From positions 124,001-188,000 of the forward strand of contig NZ_JAFLNM010000005.1 in the NCBI RefSeq assembly GCF_017313275.1: DNA of 64,000 nucleotides, in the 5' to 3' direction. Shown piece after piece: positions 1 to 10,451 of the stretch. The translations under genes were made by a program, and so were the position numbers. This DNA comes from Flagellimonas profundi. Its GTDB lineage: Bacteria; Bacteroidota; Bacteroidia; Flavobacteriales; Flavobacteriaceae. Each line of letters starts with the position of its first letter. Positions within the stretch are counted from its first letter, which is position 1. Under the pieces are notes generated by a model. The model did not search any database and had not been told where the DNA came from. It saw only the letters and a program-made list of their open reading frames with translations.

Positions 1-1393
1 TACTTTTTATTTTCTCGTCATAGGTATCGCCATCAAAGCTAAAACCTGTCTTCATATGTTCCACAGTATCTTTAAGCCCTCCCGTATGGTGAACCAAACA
101 AGGATTCCCATTTCTCATGGCCAGCATTTGGCTTATACCACAGGGTTCAAAAAGACTGGGCATAAAATACAGGTCGGATTCCAGGTACATGGAGTCGATG
201 AGCTTCTCCGATTGACCATTGGTAAAAATAAAGTTCTTGTGTTCGTAACTCAGCTTTCTGAACAACTCTTCATACTCGGGTGCCCCTGTACCCAATAGCA
301 TAAAAATTCCATCAACCTTCTCCAAATGTTTCAGAATTTCCACGAAAGCTTCTGGTGAACGCATGAAGAAATAAAACTTTTGTTCCGTTAACCGCGCAAC
401 ACTGGATGCAATAAATTTGGGTCTATCATCTACAAAGGCCATAATTTTCTCCCCTGTATGGGCCAAAAAGTCTGCCTTGTATTTTTTATCTTCCTGTTGC
501 AGCCAACCGAACAATGCCTTGACCGTGTTTCGGTAAATATTGCCTTTTTTCTCCTTGTTGATGTTCTTATAATTGCAACCGTTCAAAATACCGAACAATC
601 GTCCTTCTTCATCTGCCTGTTGCAAATCCTTCTCCAATCCTTCCCCTCCAATAAATTCCGGGGGAGAGCTGGGCAGCAGTACATCTTCTTTATAAGATGG
701 CGAAACCGTGTGTACCGCATCGGCAAATCTTATTCCAACAGCCATAAGGTTAATGCAATCTTGGTACCTGTAATCCATCAACTTTTGGTAGTCCAAAGGC
801 ACATTGGGGAACCAATTTTTCACGGATGAATAATTGTCATCAAACGGGCGTATACCCTGAATAGCAAGATTATGAATGCTGTATACGATCCTAATATCTT
901 TTAGATTGGTATAATCCGGATGGTATTCCCTTAGAAACAACAACAAGCTGGAATGCCAATCATGTAAATGCACCAAATCCACATCTCCAAAGGCTCCTTG
1001 TTTTATAGCTTCTGCCACAGCAGTACAAAATATGAAATACTTAATAGCATCGGTATAGAAGGGCTCTTCCGGGTCGTTGTGATATATATGTGCAATATCT
1101 CCGGCCTCTATCTCTGGATGGTGCAATACGTAATGAAAGATATTAGGAAACTCTTTTTTGGGCTTTACCTCGTACAATTCTGCAGTATAGGTAATACCTC
1201 TTAGTGAAAAGTTCAAGGTAGTCCTGGGCAACCCCCCATGGTGAAGTCTGGAATAAGCCGGCACAACAACATGCACCTTGTCGCCCCGTTCTGAAATTTG
1301 TCGTGGCACATCTCGAACTACGTCGCCCATACCACCAGCTTTACAGTTTTCCAAAGCATCGTTTTCGGCGGCAACAAAAAGAAAGTTATTCAT
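1..1393 (-). CDS. glgA: glycogen synthase, GT5 family (C-terminus cut by the window edge)
   Basis: Reading the minus strand from the ATG at 1393 gives 464 codons without a stop that run off base 1. The protein opens MNNFLFVAAEN and carries the ADP-glucose-binding loop KAGGMGDVVRDVP near residue 20, a variant of the KxGG motif of GT5 glycogen/starch synthases. Close to the window edge it has PSLFEPCGISQ, the E-x7-E region of the second Rossmann domain. Members add glucose from ADP-glucose to the non-reducing end of glycogen in the cytoplasm. The gene lies downstream of enolase on the same strand but beyond a strong terminator, so it probably has its own promoter in the 120-bp gap. Family assignment is firm; the missing C-terminus cannot be judged. 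Confidence 0.92.
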   Translation of the reverse strand, partial: MNNFLFVAAENDALENCKAGGMGDVVRDVPRQISERGDKVHVVVPAYSRLHHGGLPRTTLNFSLRGITYTAELYEVKPKKEFPNIFHYVLHHPEIEAGDIAHIYHNDPEEPFYTDAIKYFIFCTAVAEAIKQGAFGDVDLVHLHDWHSSLLLFLREYHPDYTNLKDIRIVYSIHNLAIQGIRPFDDNYSSVKNWFPNVPLDYQKLMDYRYQDCINLMAVGIRFADAVHTVSPSYKEDVLLPSSPPEFIGGEGLEKDLQQADEEGRLFGILNGCNYKNINKEKKGNIYRNTVKALFGWLQQEDKKYKADFLAHTGEKIMAFVDDRPKFIASSVARLTEQKFYFFMRSPEAFVEILKHLEKVDGIFMLLGTGAPEYEELFRKLSYEHKNFIFTNGQSEKLIDSMYLESDLYFMPSLFEPCGISQMLAMRNGNPCLVHHTGGLKDTVEHMKTGFSFDGDTYDEKIKS

Positions 1394-1456
1394 ATGGGAG
1401 AATTTGAATGGGTGTTTAGTTGAACCCTTAATTTAACCAAAGTTTGTTATTGAAAC

Positions 1457-1491
1457 AAAAAAAAGCCTTTCCCATTTGGAAAAGGCCTTTT
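1457..1491 (-). terminator. intrinsic terminator of eno
   Basis: Read on the minus strand, GCCTTTTCC pairs with GGGAAAGGC (one G:U) around a 4-nt loop and is followed by eight T. It starts about 20 bases after the enolase stop, so it should end the eno transcript before glgA. Confidence 0.85.
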
Positions 1492-1513
1492 GTATGCTAA
1501 ATAATTATTATGC

Positions 1514-2809
<1,296 letters not shown>

Positions 2810-2920
2810 TCAATGTTTTTAGTTGTGATTATTGGGCTAAGATACAAAAGGTGGCGTTTTTAACTCCATGATATTACTCACAAAACGCACTTAATTGCTT
2901 AAAAACAAAACTATAACGTT

Positions 2921-4033
2921 TTAGTTTTTCCTTGCCTTGATCAAATCGAAGAACTGGTCGAACAGATAATCTGCATCGTGCGGGCCTGGACTTGCTTCGG
3001 GGTGATACTGTACCGAGAATACGTCCTTGTCCTTCATTTTTATTCCTGCAACGGTATGATCGTTCAAATGGGTATGGGTAATCTCCAACGCTGCATTTGA
3101 TTCGGTCTCTTCCCTATTTACTGCAAATCCATGATTTTGGGAAGTGATTTCCCCTTTTCCTGTGATCAAATTTAAGATTGGGTGGTTAATACCCCTGTGA
3201 CCGTTGTGCATTTTATAGGTGGAAACTCCGTTGGCCAAAGCCAACACTTGATGTCCCAAGCAGATTCCGAACAACGGTTTGTCGGAAGCAATCATCTCCT
3301 TGGTCGCAGCTACCGCATCAGTCAAAGGCTCAGGGTCACCTGGACCGTTGGATATAAAATATCCATCTGGGTTCCATTCCTTCATTTGATCGTATGAAGT
3401 ATTGTACGGAAACACTTTGATGTACGCCCCTCTTTTTGCCAAGTTTCTGAGGATGTTCTTTTTGATTCCGATGTCCAAAGCAGAAATCTTGAATTCCGAG
3501 TTTTCATCTCCGTAGAAATAAGGTTCTTTTGTAGACACTTTGGAAGAAAGCTCCAATCCTTCCATACTCGGTACTTGTTTCAACTCCTCTTTCAGTGCGT
3601 CGATGTCATCTACCTTTGTGGAAATCAATGCATTCATGGCGCCGTTGTCCCTAATGTAGCTCACCAAAGCGCGGGTGTCCACATCGGAGATCGCCAAAAG
3701 GTTGTTTTGGTCCAAGAATTCAAGAAGGCTCATTTTGGCATCTGGCCTTGAATATTCATAACTGAAATTTTTACAGATAAGACCCGCAATCTTTATGGAA
3801 TCGGATTCTACTTCGTCTTCATGGGCCCCATAATTACCAATATGGGCATTGGTGGTCACCATTAACTGTCCGTAGTAAGATGGATCGGTGAAAATTTCCT
3901 GGTAACCTGTCATCCCAGTATTGAAACATACTTCCCCTACTGCGGTACCTTCTCTTCCTCCAACAGCCTTACCATAAAATATGGTTCCGTCCGCCAACAA
4001 AATCAACGCTTTTTTCTTTGTGTGATACTTCAT
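2921..4033 (-). CDS. carA: carbamoyl-phosphate synthase small subunit (glutaminase)
   Basis: This 370-residue class I glutamine amidotransferase subunit releases ammonia from glutamine for the large subunit CarB, feeding arginine and pyrimidine synthesis. The N-terminal CarA domain includes GMTGYQEIFTDPSY. The C-terminal domain has the triad Cys258 (GICLGHQ), His344 and Glu346 (VQYHPEASPGPHD), plus the oxyanion segment ISNGPGDP. carB is not in the window, so the two subunits are not encoded side by side on this flank. A perfect hairpin separates it from the ribosomal operon upstream, so it needs its own start of transcription in 4034-4068; I do not see a clear promoter there. Confidence 0.97.
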   Translation of the reverse strand: MKYHTKKKALILLADGTIFYGKAVGGREGTAVGEVCFNTGMTGYQEIFTDPSYYGQLMVTTNAHIGNYGAHEDEVESDSIKIAGLICKNFSYEYSRPDAKMSLLEFLDQNNLLAISDVDTRALVSYIRDNGAMNALISTKVDDIDALKEELKQVPSMEGLELSSKVSTKEPYFYGDENSEFKISALDIGIKKNILRNLAKRGAYIKVFPYNTSYDQMKEWNPDGYFISNGPGDPEPLTDAVAATKEMIASDKPLFGICLGHQVLALANGVSTYKMHNGHRGINHPILNLITGKGEITSQNHGFAVNREETESNAALEITHTHLNDHTVAGIKMKDKDVFSVQYHPEASPGPHDADYLFDQFFDLIKARKN

Positions 4034-4068
4034 TTCGTGCTCTAGTTTCAGTTAAGACAAAAAAACAT

Positions 4069-4100
4069 AAAAAAAGGATAAGTTTTCACTTATCCTTTTT
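4069..4100 (-). terminator. terminator at the end of the ribosomal superoperon
   Basis: Arms 4071-4082 and 4089-4100 are perfectly complementary over 12 bp around a 6-nt loop. On the minus strand the stem is followed by a run of seven T (4069-4075, partly inside the stem). It begins about 30 bases after the rplQ stop and is symmetrical enough to work in both directions. Confidence 0.9.
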
Positions 4101-4130
4101 CATTAAATACAATAGTTAATAACATTCTTC

Positions 4131-4634
4131 TTATTCTTCAGAATCGTCAGTTTTAGTTTCAGCTGCTGGAGCAGGTGCTTCAGCTTTCTTGGCACCTCCA
4201 CCTCTTCTACTTCTTCTGGTCGATTTCTTCTTAGGCTTGCCTGCGTTGTAAAGCTCATTGAAATCCACCAACTCGATCATCGCCATGTCCGCGTTATCTC
4301 CCAAACGATTACCCAATTTAATAATTCTTGTGTAACCTCCTGGTCTGTCACCAACTTTTTCTGCAACGGTACTGAACAATTCTGTTACAGCTTCCTTGCT
4401 TCTTAAGTTACTAAAAACAACCCTTCTGTTGTGCGTACCTTTCTCGGTAGTCTGGTTATTTTCGATCTTTGCTTTGGTGATCAAAGGCTCGATAAACTGC
4501 TTCAACGCTTTGGCTTTTGCAACCGTAGTGTTGATTCTTTTATGCTCTATCAGGGAACTTCCCATATTGGCCAACATAGCCTTTCTGTGGGCAGCCGTTC
4601 TACCTAAGTGATTAAACTTCTTTCCGTGTCTCAT
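4131..4634 (-). CDS. rplQ: 50S ribosomal protein bL17 with extended C-terminal tail
   Basis: The first 115 or so residues match bL17: start [20 protein letters not shown], then [17 protein letters not shown] and NRRVVFSNL segments. This is the peripheral large-subunit protein at the tunnel exit. At 167 residues it is about 40 longer than the E. coli protein; the surplus is a low-complexity tail, first Lys/Arg-rich, then Ala/Pro/Glu-rich and ending DDSEE. It is the last gene of the ribosomal transcription unit, just after rpoA (60-base gap) and before the terminator. The position after rpoA is the usual alpha-operon order. Confidence 0.97.
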   Translation of the reverse strand: MRHGKKFNHLGRTAAHRKAMLANMGSSLIEHKRINTTVAKAKALKQFIEPLITKAKIENNQTTEKGTHNRRVVFSNLRSKEAVTELFSTVAEKVGDRPGGYTRIIKLGNRLGDNADMAMIELVDFNELYNAGKPKKKSTRRSRRGGGAKKAEAPAPAAETKTDDSEE

Positions 4635-4694
4635 TGTTCTAAGTTATCATCTTGCTACCAAATCCCGCTTTAACAGGAGAGCAAAATATGATTA

Positions 4695-5687
4695 TTAATC
4701 TTTATCTAATTTGTATTTGGAAAGGTCCATGCCAAATTGTAGACCTTTATTAATGACCAATTCTTCCAATTCGGTCAATGATTTTTTACCGAAGTTTCTG
4801 AACTTCATCAAATCGTTTTTGTTGAAGGAAACCAAATCTCCCAAAGAATCCACTTCGGCAGCTTTAAGACAGTTCAAAGCCCTTACGGACAAGTCCATAT
4901 CTACCAATTTCGTCTTCAACAACTGACGCATGTGCAATGATTCTTCATCATATGTCTCGGTCTGGGCAATTTCATCAGCCTCAAGGGTGATACGCTCATC
5001 GGAGAATAGCATAAAGTGGTGAATCAAAACTTTAGCAGCCTCGGTCAAGGCATCTTTTGGGTGGATGGAACCATCTGTGATGATTTCAAAAACCAATTTT
5101 TCGTAATCGGTTTTTTGCTCTACCCTGTAATTTTCGATGCTGTATTTTACATTCTTTACCGGAGTGTAAACAGAATCAACCGCAATACTTCCTAAAGGAG
5201 CATTTGATTTTTTGTTTTCCTCCGCGGGAACATAACCACGACCTTTTTCTATAACAATCTCTAAGTTGATGCTTACCTTAGGGTCCATGTTACAGATAAC
5301 CAAGTCTGGGTTCAGCACTTGGTATCCTGAGATGAATTTTTGGAAGTCACCAGCTGTCATTTGTTCTTTTCCGCTTACGGAAATAGATACAGTCTCGCTC
5401 TCAACATCATCAATCTGTCTTTTGAACCTAACCTGTTTTAGGTTCAGGATAATTTCTGTAACGTCTTCAACAACGCCTGGTATAACAGAAAACTCATGTT
5501 CAACTCCATCTATGCGCACAGAAGTGATGGCAAAACCTTCCAAAGAGGAAAGCAAAACCCTTCTCAGCGCATTCCCAACTGTTAATCCATACCCAGGTTC
5601 CAAAGGACGAAATTCGAATTTCCCCTCGAAATCTGTTGAATCGATCATTATAACTTTATCGGGCTTCTGAAAATTAAGTAATGCCAT
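4695..5687 (-). CDS. rpoA: DNA-directed RNA polymerase alpha subunit
   Basis: The 330-residue product is of normal length. The N-terminal domain (about 1-235) that dimerises and scaffolds beta and beta' contains [21 protein letters not shown] linker leads to the C-terminal domain (about 255-320), with [15 protein letters not shown] and the helix-hairpin-helix segment [15 protein letters not shown] that contacts DNA and activators. It lies between rpsD (21-base gap) and rplQ, so RNA polymerase supply is coupled to ribosomal-protein transcription, as in most bacteria. Confidence 0.98.
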   Translation of the reverse strand: MALLNFQKPDKVIMIDSTDFEGKFEFRPLEPGYGLTVGNALRRVLLSSLEGFAITSVRIDGVEHEFSVIPGVVEDVTEIILNLKQVRFKRQIDDVESETVSISVSGKEQMTAGDFQKFISGYQVLNPDLVICNMDPKVSINLEIVIEKGRGYVPAEENKKSNAPLGSIAVDSVYTPVKNVKYSIENYRVEQKTDYEKLVFEIITDGSIHPKDALTEAAKVLIHHFMLFSDERITLEADEIAQTETYDEESLHMRQLLKTKLVDMDLSVRALNCLKAAEVDSLGDLVSFNKNDLMKFRNFGKKSLTELEELVINKGLQFGMDLSKYKLDKD

Positions 5688-5708
5688 AATTGGATTAATG
5701 TTGAATTC

Positions 5709-6314
5709 TTATTTAGAGTATAATTCGACTATCAGTTGTTCCTTGATATTCTCAGGGATCTGAAGTCTTTCTGGAACGGCAACGTAAGTACCTTCTTTCT
5801 TTTCAGAGTTCCATGTGATCCATTCGTAAACACTGCTGTTGTTAGCCAAAGAGTCAGCAATGGATTGTACTGATTTGGATTTTTCCCTAACACCAACTAC
5901 ATCGCCGGCTTTTAGTGAAAAGGATGGAATATTTACTACCTCCCCGTTTACGGTAATGTGACGGTGCGATACCAACTGACGCGCCCCTCTTCTTGATGGG
6001 CTGATTCCCATTCTGAAGACCACGTTGTCCAAACGTGACTCACACAACTGAAGCAAAATCTCACCGGTAACACCTTCTTTTCTTTTTGCCTCGGCAAAAA
6101 GATTACGAAATTGCTTCTCCAAAATACCGTAAGTATATTTTGCTTTTTGCTTCTCCATTAACTGGATTGCATATTCAGACTTTTTACCACGGCGTCTGTT
6201 GTTACCGTGTTGTCCTGGAGGGTAATTTTTCTTTTCGAATGACTTATCGTCTCCGAAAATCGCTTCTCCAAACTTTCTAGCGATTTTTGTTTTTGGTCCT
6301 GTATATCTTGCCAT
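5709..6314 (-). CDS. rpsD: 30S ribosomal protein uS4
   Basis: The 201-residue product starts [17 protein letters not shown]. Its S4 RNA-binding domain spans roughly residues 91-152 ([20 protein letters not shown], then [16 protein letters not shown]). uS4 is a primary 16S rRNA binder that starts assembly of the small-subunit body. It has no N-terminal cysteine cluster, so it is the zinc-free form. In many bacteria uS4 also represses its own operon. The gene is preceded by a 107-base gap with a hairpin, far longer than most gaps in this operon, which would suit such control; that link is inference. Confidence 0.97.
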   Translation of the reverse strand: MARYTGPKTKIARKFGEAIFGDDKSFEKKNYPPGQHGNNRRRGKKSEYAIQLMEKQKAKYTYGILEKQFRNLFAEAKRKEGVTGEILLQLCESRLDNVVFRMGISPSRRGARQLVSHRHITVNGEVVNIPSFSLKAGDVVGVREKSKSVQSIADSLANNSSVYEWITWNSEKKEGTYVAVPERLQIPENIKEQLIVELYSK

Positions 6315-6373
6315 CTTCTATTAATTTGAAAGTGCGATTATGAATTAAGGCTTATCCTTCGATAATCTAACTG

Positions 6374-6385
6374 CACCTTCGGGTG
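6374..6385 (-). promoter_or_regulatory. hairpin in the rpsK-rpsD gap
   Basis: CACC and GGTG enclose a 4-base loop (TTCG on the plus strand, CGAA on the transcribed minus strand). It sits in the middle of the 107-base space ahead of rpsD, where neighbouring genes are mostly 2-20 bases apart. It has no T-run, so it is not an intrinsic terminator. It could be an RNA-processing site or part of an S4-type translational operator. Confidence 0.4.
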
Positions 6386-6421
6386 AAGACCCTTTTGGGG
6401 CCATTAATCTATTAATGATTA

Positions 6422-6814
6422 TTAAACTCTTCTTCTTTTTGGTGGTCTACAACCGTTGTGCGGAAGTGGAGTAACATCAATGATTTCAGTTACTTCGATT
6501 CCAGAGTTGTGAATGGAACGGATGGCTGATTCCCTACCGTTACCCGGTCCTTTTACATAAACCTTCACTTTTCTCAAACCTGCTTCGTGAGCAACTTTAG
6601 CACATTCCTCTGCTGCTATCTGAGCTGCATAGGGAGTGTTCTTTTTTGAGCCTCGGAATCCCATTTTTCCTGCGGAAGACCATGAAATAACATCACCTTT
6701 CTTATTGGTAAGGGAAATAATGATGTTGTTGAAAGATGCAACAACGTGCGCCTCTCCGGTAGATTCTACGACTACTTTGCGCTTCTTAGCTGTTTTAGTA
6801 CTTGCCTTTGCCAT
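6422..6814 (-). CDS. rpsK: 30S ribosomal protein uS11
   Basis: The 130-residue product has the expected length and ends in the conserved segment [18 protein letters not shown]. Middle segments [20 protein letters not shown] and [19 protein letters not shown] are typical of uS11, which forms the platform of the 30S subunit and contacts mRNA near the E site. The Lys-rich N-terminus ([13 protein letters not shown]) is common in Bacteroidota. It follows rpsM by 12 bases. Confidence 0.97.
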   Translation of the reverse strand: MAKASTKTAKKRKVVVESTGEAHVVASFNNIIISLTNKKGDVISWSSAGKMGFRGSKKNTPYAAQIAAEECAKVAHEAGLRKVKVYVKGPGNGRESAIRSIHNSGIEVTEIIDVTPLPHNGCRPPKRRRV

Positions 6815-6826
6815 ACTACCTACTTG

Positions 6827-7201
6827 TTATTTAGTTGCTTTTTTCTTGTTGGCAACTGTTTTTCTTTTTCCTTTTCTGGTCCTAGAGTTGTTCTTGGTAC
6901 GTTGACCTCTTAACGGCAATCCAGATCTGTGGCGAATTCCACGGTAACAACCAATGTCCATCAAACGCTTGATGTTCATTGAGGTTTCTGAGCGAAGCTC
7001 TCCTTCAATGGTGTAAGCTCCCACTGCTTCCCTGATTTTACCGATTTCATCATCGGTCCAATCGGAAACCTTGGTATCTTCACTTACTTGGGCTGCTGCC
7101 AAAATTTCTTGCGCCCTGCTTTTACCTATACCGAAGATGTAGGTAAGCGAAATAACGCCACGCTTTTGTTTAGGTATATCTACCCCTGCAATTCTTGCCA
7201 T
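6827..7201 (-). CDS. rpsM: 30S ribosomal protein uS13
   Basis: The 124-residue product starts [20 protein letters not shown] and contains the helix-hairpin-helix segment [15 protein letters not shown] later basic stretch, [20 protein letters not shown], leads to a Lys/Arg-rich tail that reaches toward the P-site tRNA. uS13 sits in the head of the 30S subunit and makes intersubunit bridges. It is 2 bases from rpmJ and 12 from rpsK, so the genes are tightly cotranscribed. Confidence 0.97.
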   Translation of the reverse strand: MARIAGVDIPKQKRGVISLTYIFGIGKSRAQEILAAAQVSEDTKVSDWTDDEIGKIREAVGAYTIEGELRSETSMNIKRLMDIGCYRGIRHRSGLPLRGQRTKNNSRTRKGKRKTVANKKKATK

Positions 7202-7203
7202 AA

Positions 7204-7320
7204 TTACCCTTGTCTTTGTTTAAATCTAGGATTCTTTTTGTTGATTACGTACAATCTGCCCTTTCTGCGAACAATTTTGCAGTCGGCACTTCTCTTCTTT
7301 ATTGATGCTCTTACTTTCAT
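7204..7320 (-). CDS. rpmJ: 50S ribosomal protein bL36, zinc-free form
   Basis: Translating the minus strand from the ATG at 7318-7320 gives 38 residues beginning [15 protein letters not shown] and ending NPRFKQRQG. The start (MKVR), the RRKGR core and the KQRQG end identify bL36. Of the usual zinc ligands (two Cys near 11 and 14, Cys near 27 and a His) only Cys14 remains: residue 11 is Ser, 27 is Asn and no His is left. It is therefore the zinc-independent C-minus type. It lies between infA (4-base gap) and rpsM (2-base gap). Confidence 0.95.
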   Translation of the reverse strand: MKVRASIKKRSADCKIVRRKGRLYVINKKNPRFKQRQG

Positions 7321-7324
7321 GTAA

Positions 7325-7540
7325 CTAGTATCTATAAGTAATTCTTGCTTTTGTTAAATCATATGGGCTCATCTCCAACTTTACCTTATCTCCAGGAAGC
7401 AACTTTATGTAGTGCATACGCATTTTCCCGGAAATGTGCGCCGTTACCACGTGCCCATTCTCTAATTCTACTCTGAACATTGCATTAGACAATGCTTCAA
7501 TAATAGTCCCGTCTTGTTCTATTGCTGGCTGCTTTGCCAT
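7325..7540 (-). CDS. infA: translation initiation factor IF-1
   Basis: The 71-residue S1/OB-fold protein starts [20 protein letters not shown] and contains [20 protein letters not shown] and [21 protein letters not shown], the standard IF-1 blocks. It binds the A site of the 30S subunit during initiation with IF-2 and IF-3. The gene follows secY after 3 bases. In many bacteria adk and map lie between secY and infA; here they are absent. Confidence 0.97.
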   Translation of the reverse strand: MAKQPAIEQDGTIIEALSNAMFRVELENGHVVTAHISGKMRMHYIKLLPGDKVKLEMSPYDLTKARITYRY

Positions 7541-7543
7541 AAA

Positions 7544-8887
7544 TTATGCTACTTTTCTGTTTTTACCGGTTTTCATTAAGCCGTCGTAATGCCTGTTCAA
7601 CAAATAAGAATTTACTTGTTGCACAGTATCTATCGCTACACCGACCATAATCAATAGTGATGTACCTCCGTAAAACAATGCCCATCCGGCCTGTACATCC
7701 ATCAACTTTACAACCACGGCCGGCAATACCGCCAACAGGGCCAAAAAGATGGAGCCAGGTAATGTAATCAAGGACATTATCTTGTCCAAATAATTTCCTG
7801 TTTCCTTTCCTGGACGAATACCCGGAATGAAACCACCACTTCTTTTCAAATCATCGGCCATTTTGTTCGTTGGCACGGTGATCGCTGTATAGAAGTACGT
7901 AAATATGATGATCAATACTGCAAATAGGATGTTGTAGGCCAATCCGAAAATATCGGCGAACTGTACTTCCATCCACTGACCTGCAGCAGTATCGTTAAAT
8001 GTTCTACCAATCAAACTTGGCGCGAACATAATTGCCTGTGCAAAGATAATGGGCATTACACCAGATGCATTCAATTTTAGTGGAATGTACTGACGTGCTC
8101 CCATTACGTTCTTTTCATATCCGCCAGAAGCTGTTCTTCTTGCGTACTGTACTGGAATCTGTCTTACGGCCATGGTTAAATAAACACTGGCCAAGATGAC
8201 CAAGAACCAAACAATCACCTCGATCAACATAAACATGATTCCTCCTGTGTTGTTGGTTGTTCTTGAAACAAATTCCTGTGCAAATGCCTGTGGCATTGTT
8301 GCGATGATACCAACCATAATCAACAAGGAGATACCGTTTCCGATTCCCTTATCGGTAATTTTCTCACCCAACCACATAGCGAACACACATCCTGTTACCA
8401 ATATAATAACAGCTGGAACGATAAAATCCAAACCTTTACCCAAAACAAATGCACTGTCCGGCACACCTAGGGCTCCAAGACCATACAAATAAGCAGGGGC
8501 TTGAACGATACAGATACCAATTGTTAACCAACGGGTAATCTGGTTGATGGTTTTTCTACCGCTTTCTCCTTCTTTTTGAAGTTTTTGAAGATAAGGAATC
8601 GCTATTCCCATCAACTGCACCACAATAGAAGCAGAGATATAGGGCATAATACCCAAAGCGAACACCGAAGCATTCGCGAAAGCACCACCCGTAAAAGCAT
8701 TCAGAATACCCAGGATACCACTTTCGGTGTTCGAGGATAATTGGGCCAATTGGGCGGTATCAATACCGGGAAGCACAACTTGGGCACCAAATCGGTACAC
8801 CAATAACAATCCCAATGTTAGGATGATACGTTGCCTTAATTCATCAATCTTCCAGATATTTGATATGGTCTCAATAAATTTCTTCAT
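7544..8887 (-). CDS. secY: preprotein translocase subunit SecY
   Basis: The 447-residue polytopic membrane protein has about ten hydrophobic helices and forms the protein-conducting channel with SecE and SecG. Recognisable parts are the first helix LRQRIILTLGLLLVYRFGAQ, the plug region around GGAFANASVFALGIMPYISA, GNGISLLIMVGI, and the cytosolic loop ending in PGKETGNYLDKI that helps SecA and ribosome binding. Length is typical for Bacteroidota. It is 10 bases downstream of rplO, the normal spc-operon place. Confidence 0.97.
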   Translation of the reverse strand: MKKFIETISNIWKIDELRQRIILTLGLLLVYRFGAQVVLPGIDTAQLAQLSSNTESGILGILNAFTGGAFANASVFALGIMPYISASIVVQLMGIAIPYLQKLQKEGESGRKTINQITRWLTIGICIVQAPAYLYGLGALGVPDSAFVLGKGLDFIVPAVIILVTGCVFAMWLGEKITDKGIGNGISLLIMVGIIATMPQAFAQEFVSRTTNNTGGIMFMLIEVIVWFLVILASVYLTMAVRQIPVQYARRTASGGYEKNVMGARQYIPLKLNASGVMPIIFAQAIMFAPSLIGRTFNDTAAGQWMEVQFADIFGLAYNILFAVLIIIFTYFYTAITVPTNKMADDLKRSGGFIPGIRPGKETGNYLDKIMSLITLPGSIFLALLAVLPAVVVKLMDVQAGWALFYGGTSLLIMVGVAIDTVQQVNSYLLNRHYDGLMKTGKNRKVA

Positions 8888-8897
8888 GCTATACTTC

Positions 8898-9350
8898 TTA
8901 TAAACTTATTGCCTCACCTCCTGCTGACTCAATCGCAGCTTTAGCGGAAGCAGTAAATTTATGTACAGATACTTTAAGGGAGGCTTTCAATTCACCGTCA
9001 CCCAATATCTTTACCAAATCGTTTTTGTGGGCCAGTCCATTCTCGATAAGAGTTTCCAAAGTAACTTCGTTTTTCACGGTTCCTTTGTCCACCAACTCTT
9101 GAAGTTTGCCCAAATTGATTCCTGTGTACTCTTTTCTGTTCATGTTAGTAAAACCGAACTTGGGTACACGTCTTTGCAATGGCATCTGACCACCTTCGAA
9201 ACCAATTTTTTTGGAATATCCAGATCTAGACTTGGCTCCTTTGTGTCCACGGGTAGAAGTTCCTCCTTTACCGGAACCCTCTCCACGTCCTACACGTTTT
9301 CCTTCTTTGTGCACAGCGCCATCCGCTGGTTTAAGACTATTCAAATCCAT
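8898..9350 (-). CDS. rplO: 50S ribosomal protein uL15
   Basis: The 150-residue product starts MDLNSLKPADGAVHKEGKRV, followed by a Gly/Arg/Lys-rich N-terminal extension (GRGEGSGKGGTSTRGHKGAK) that threads into 23S rRNA. The globular C-terminal half includes GFEGGQMPLQRRVPKFGF. uL15 is a late assembly protein of the large subunit. It sits between rpmD (13-base gap) and secY (10-base gap). Confidence 0.97.
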   Translation of the reverse strand: MDLNSLKPADGAVHKEGKRVGRGEGSGKGGTSTRGHKGAKSRSGYSKKIGFEGGQMPLQRRVPKFGFTNMNRKEYTGINLGKLQELVDKGTVKNEVTLETLIENGLAHKNDLVKILGDGELKASLKVSVHKFTASAKAAIESAGGEAISL

Positions 9351-9363
9351 GTGCCTTTATATT

Positions 9364-9543
9364 TTAAGCTTCCTCTGTGGAAACCAAGTGTTTTACCTTA
9401 TTTACCATTCCAAGGATACTAGGAGTAGCTTCGTGCTCAACTTCCTGTCCGATTTTTTTCAGTCCAAGAGCCTCCAAAGTCCTTTTTTGGTCCTGTGGCT
9501 TTTTAATGCCGCTCTTTATTTGTTTAACCTTAATCTTTGACAT
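9364..9543 (-). CDS. rpmD: 50S ribosomal protein uL30
   Basis: Translation from the ATG at 9541-9543 gives 59 residues: MSKIKVKQIKSGIKKPQDQK, then RTLEALGLKKIGQEVEHEAT, ending near LVSTEEA. The KVKQIKSxI start and the TLxALGLKKIG block identify uL30, a small peripheral large-subunit protein. It sits in the conserved rpsE-rpmD-rplO order with gaps of 12 and 13 bases. Confidence 0.95.
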   Translation of the reverse strand: MSKIKVKQIKSGIKKPQDQKRTLEALGLKKIGQEVEHEATPSILGMVNKVKHLVSTEEA

Positions 9544-9555
9544 AATATCCTCTAT

Positions 9556-10080
9556 TTATCCTTTAAAGACTTTTTCCAAAGAAACTCCTCTTTGTTTTGC
9601 CACGGTATCAGCACTTCTCAATTGCAACAAAGCATCGAAAGTAGCTTTTACCACGTTGTGCGGGTTGGAGGATCCTTGGGATTTAGACAGTACATCCTGT
9701 ACTCCAACAGCTTCCAATACGGCTCTTACAGCTCCACCGGCAATAACCCCGGTACCATGGGAAGCAGGTTTGATAAAAACTCTTGCTCCACCGTATTTTC
9801 CTTTTTGCTCATGAGGGAGTGTTGCTTTGTTCAATGGAATACGAACCAAGTTCTTTTTGGCATCCTCGATAGCTTTGGCGATTGCTGTTGCTACTTCTTT
9901 GGATTTTCCCAAACCATGTCCAACAACTCCGTTTTCGTCACCAACAACAACTATTGCAGAAAAACCAAAGGCTCTACCACCTTTTGTTACCTTGGTAACT
10001 CTTTGTACTCCAACCAAACGGTCTTTCAACTCCAGTCCACCTGGCTTTACTGTCTCTACGTTTTTGTAATTCTGGTACAT
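9556..10080 (-). CDS. rpsE: 30S ribosomal protein uS5
   Basis: The 174-residue product has the dsRBD-like N-terminal domain with the loop [20 protein letters not shown], where spectinomycin-resistance changes map in other bacteria, and [20 protein letters not shown]. The C-terminal domain contains [19 protein letters not shown]. uS5 helps decoding accuracy and mRNA unwinding at the entry site. No unusual residues stand out. It follows rplR by 6 bases. Confidence 0.97.
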   Translation of the reverse strand: MYQNYKNVETVKPGGLELKDRLVGVQRVTKVTKGGRAFGFSAIVVVGDENGVVGHGLGKSKEVATAIAKAIEDAKKNLVRIPLNKATLPHEQKGKYGGARVFIKPASHGTGVIAGGAVRAVLEAVGVQDVLSKSQGSSNPHNVVKATFDALLQLRSADTVAKQRGVSLEKVFKG

Positions 10081-10086
10081 AGTTTA

Positions 10087-10440
10087 TTAAAATTTTAGTC
10101 CGGCTTCCCTAGCTCCTTCAGCCAATGATTTTACTCTTCCGTGATATAGGTTTCCTCCCCTATCAAAAGCAACGGCTTCAACACCAAGCTTAAGGGCCTT
10201 TTCGGCTATGGCCTTACCCACGTTGGTCGCGATTTCGGACTTTGTTCCTTTGGAGTCGACATCCTTATCTCTGGATGAAGCCGCCGCCAAAGTTACACCT
10301 TTATTGTCGTCAATCAACTGGGCATATATTTCTTTATTGCTTCTGAATACAGACAACCTTGGTCTTGCTTCAGTTCCTAAGGATACTTTGCGTATTCTTC
10401 TTCGGATGCGTAATTTTCTTTCAGTCTTAGATAATCCCAT
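10087..10440 (-). CDS. rplR: 50S ribosomal protein uL18
   Basis: The 117-residue product begins [20 protein letters not shown] and contains [20 protein letters not shown] and [20 protein letters not shown], the normal uL18 blocks. It binds 5S rRNA with uL5 and bL25-type proteins and helps bring 5S rRNA into the central protuberance. It sits 11 bases after rplF. Confidence 0.97.
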   Translation of the reverse strand: MGLSKTERKLRIRRRIRKVSLGTEARPRLSVFRSNKEIYAQLIDDNKGVTLAAASSRDKDVDSKGTKSEIATNVGKAIAEKALKLGVEAVAFDRGGNLYHGRVKSLAEGAREAGLKF

Positions 10441-10451
10441 AGTCTTAATTA

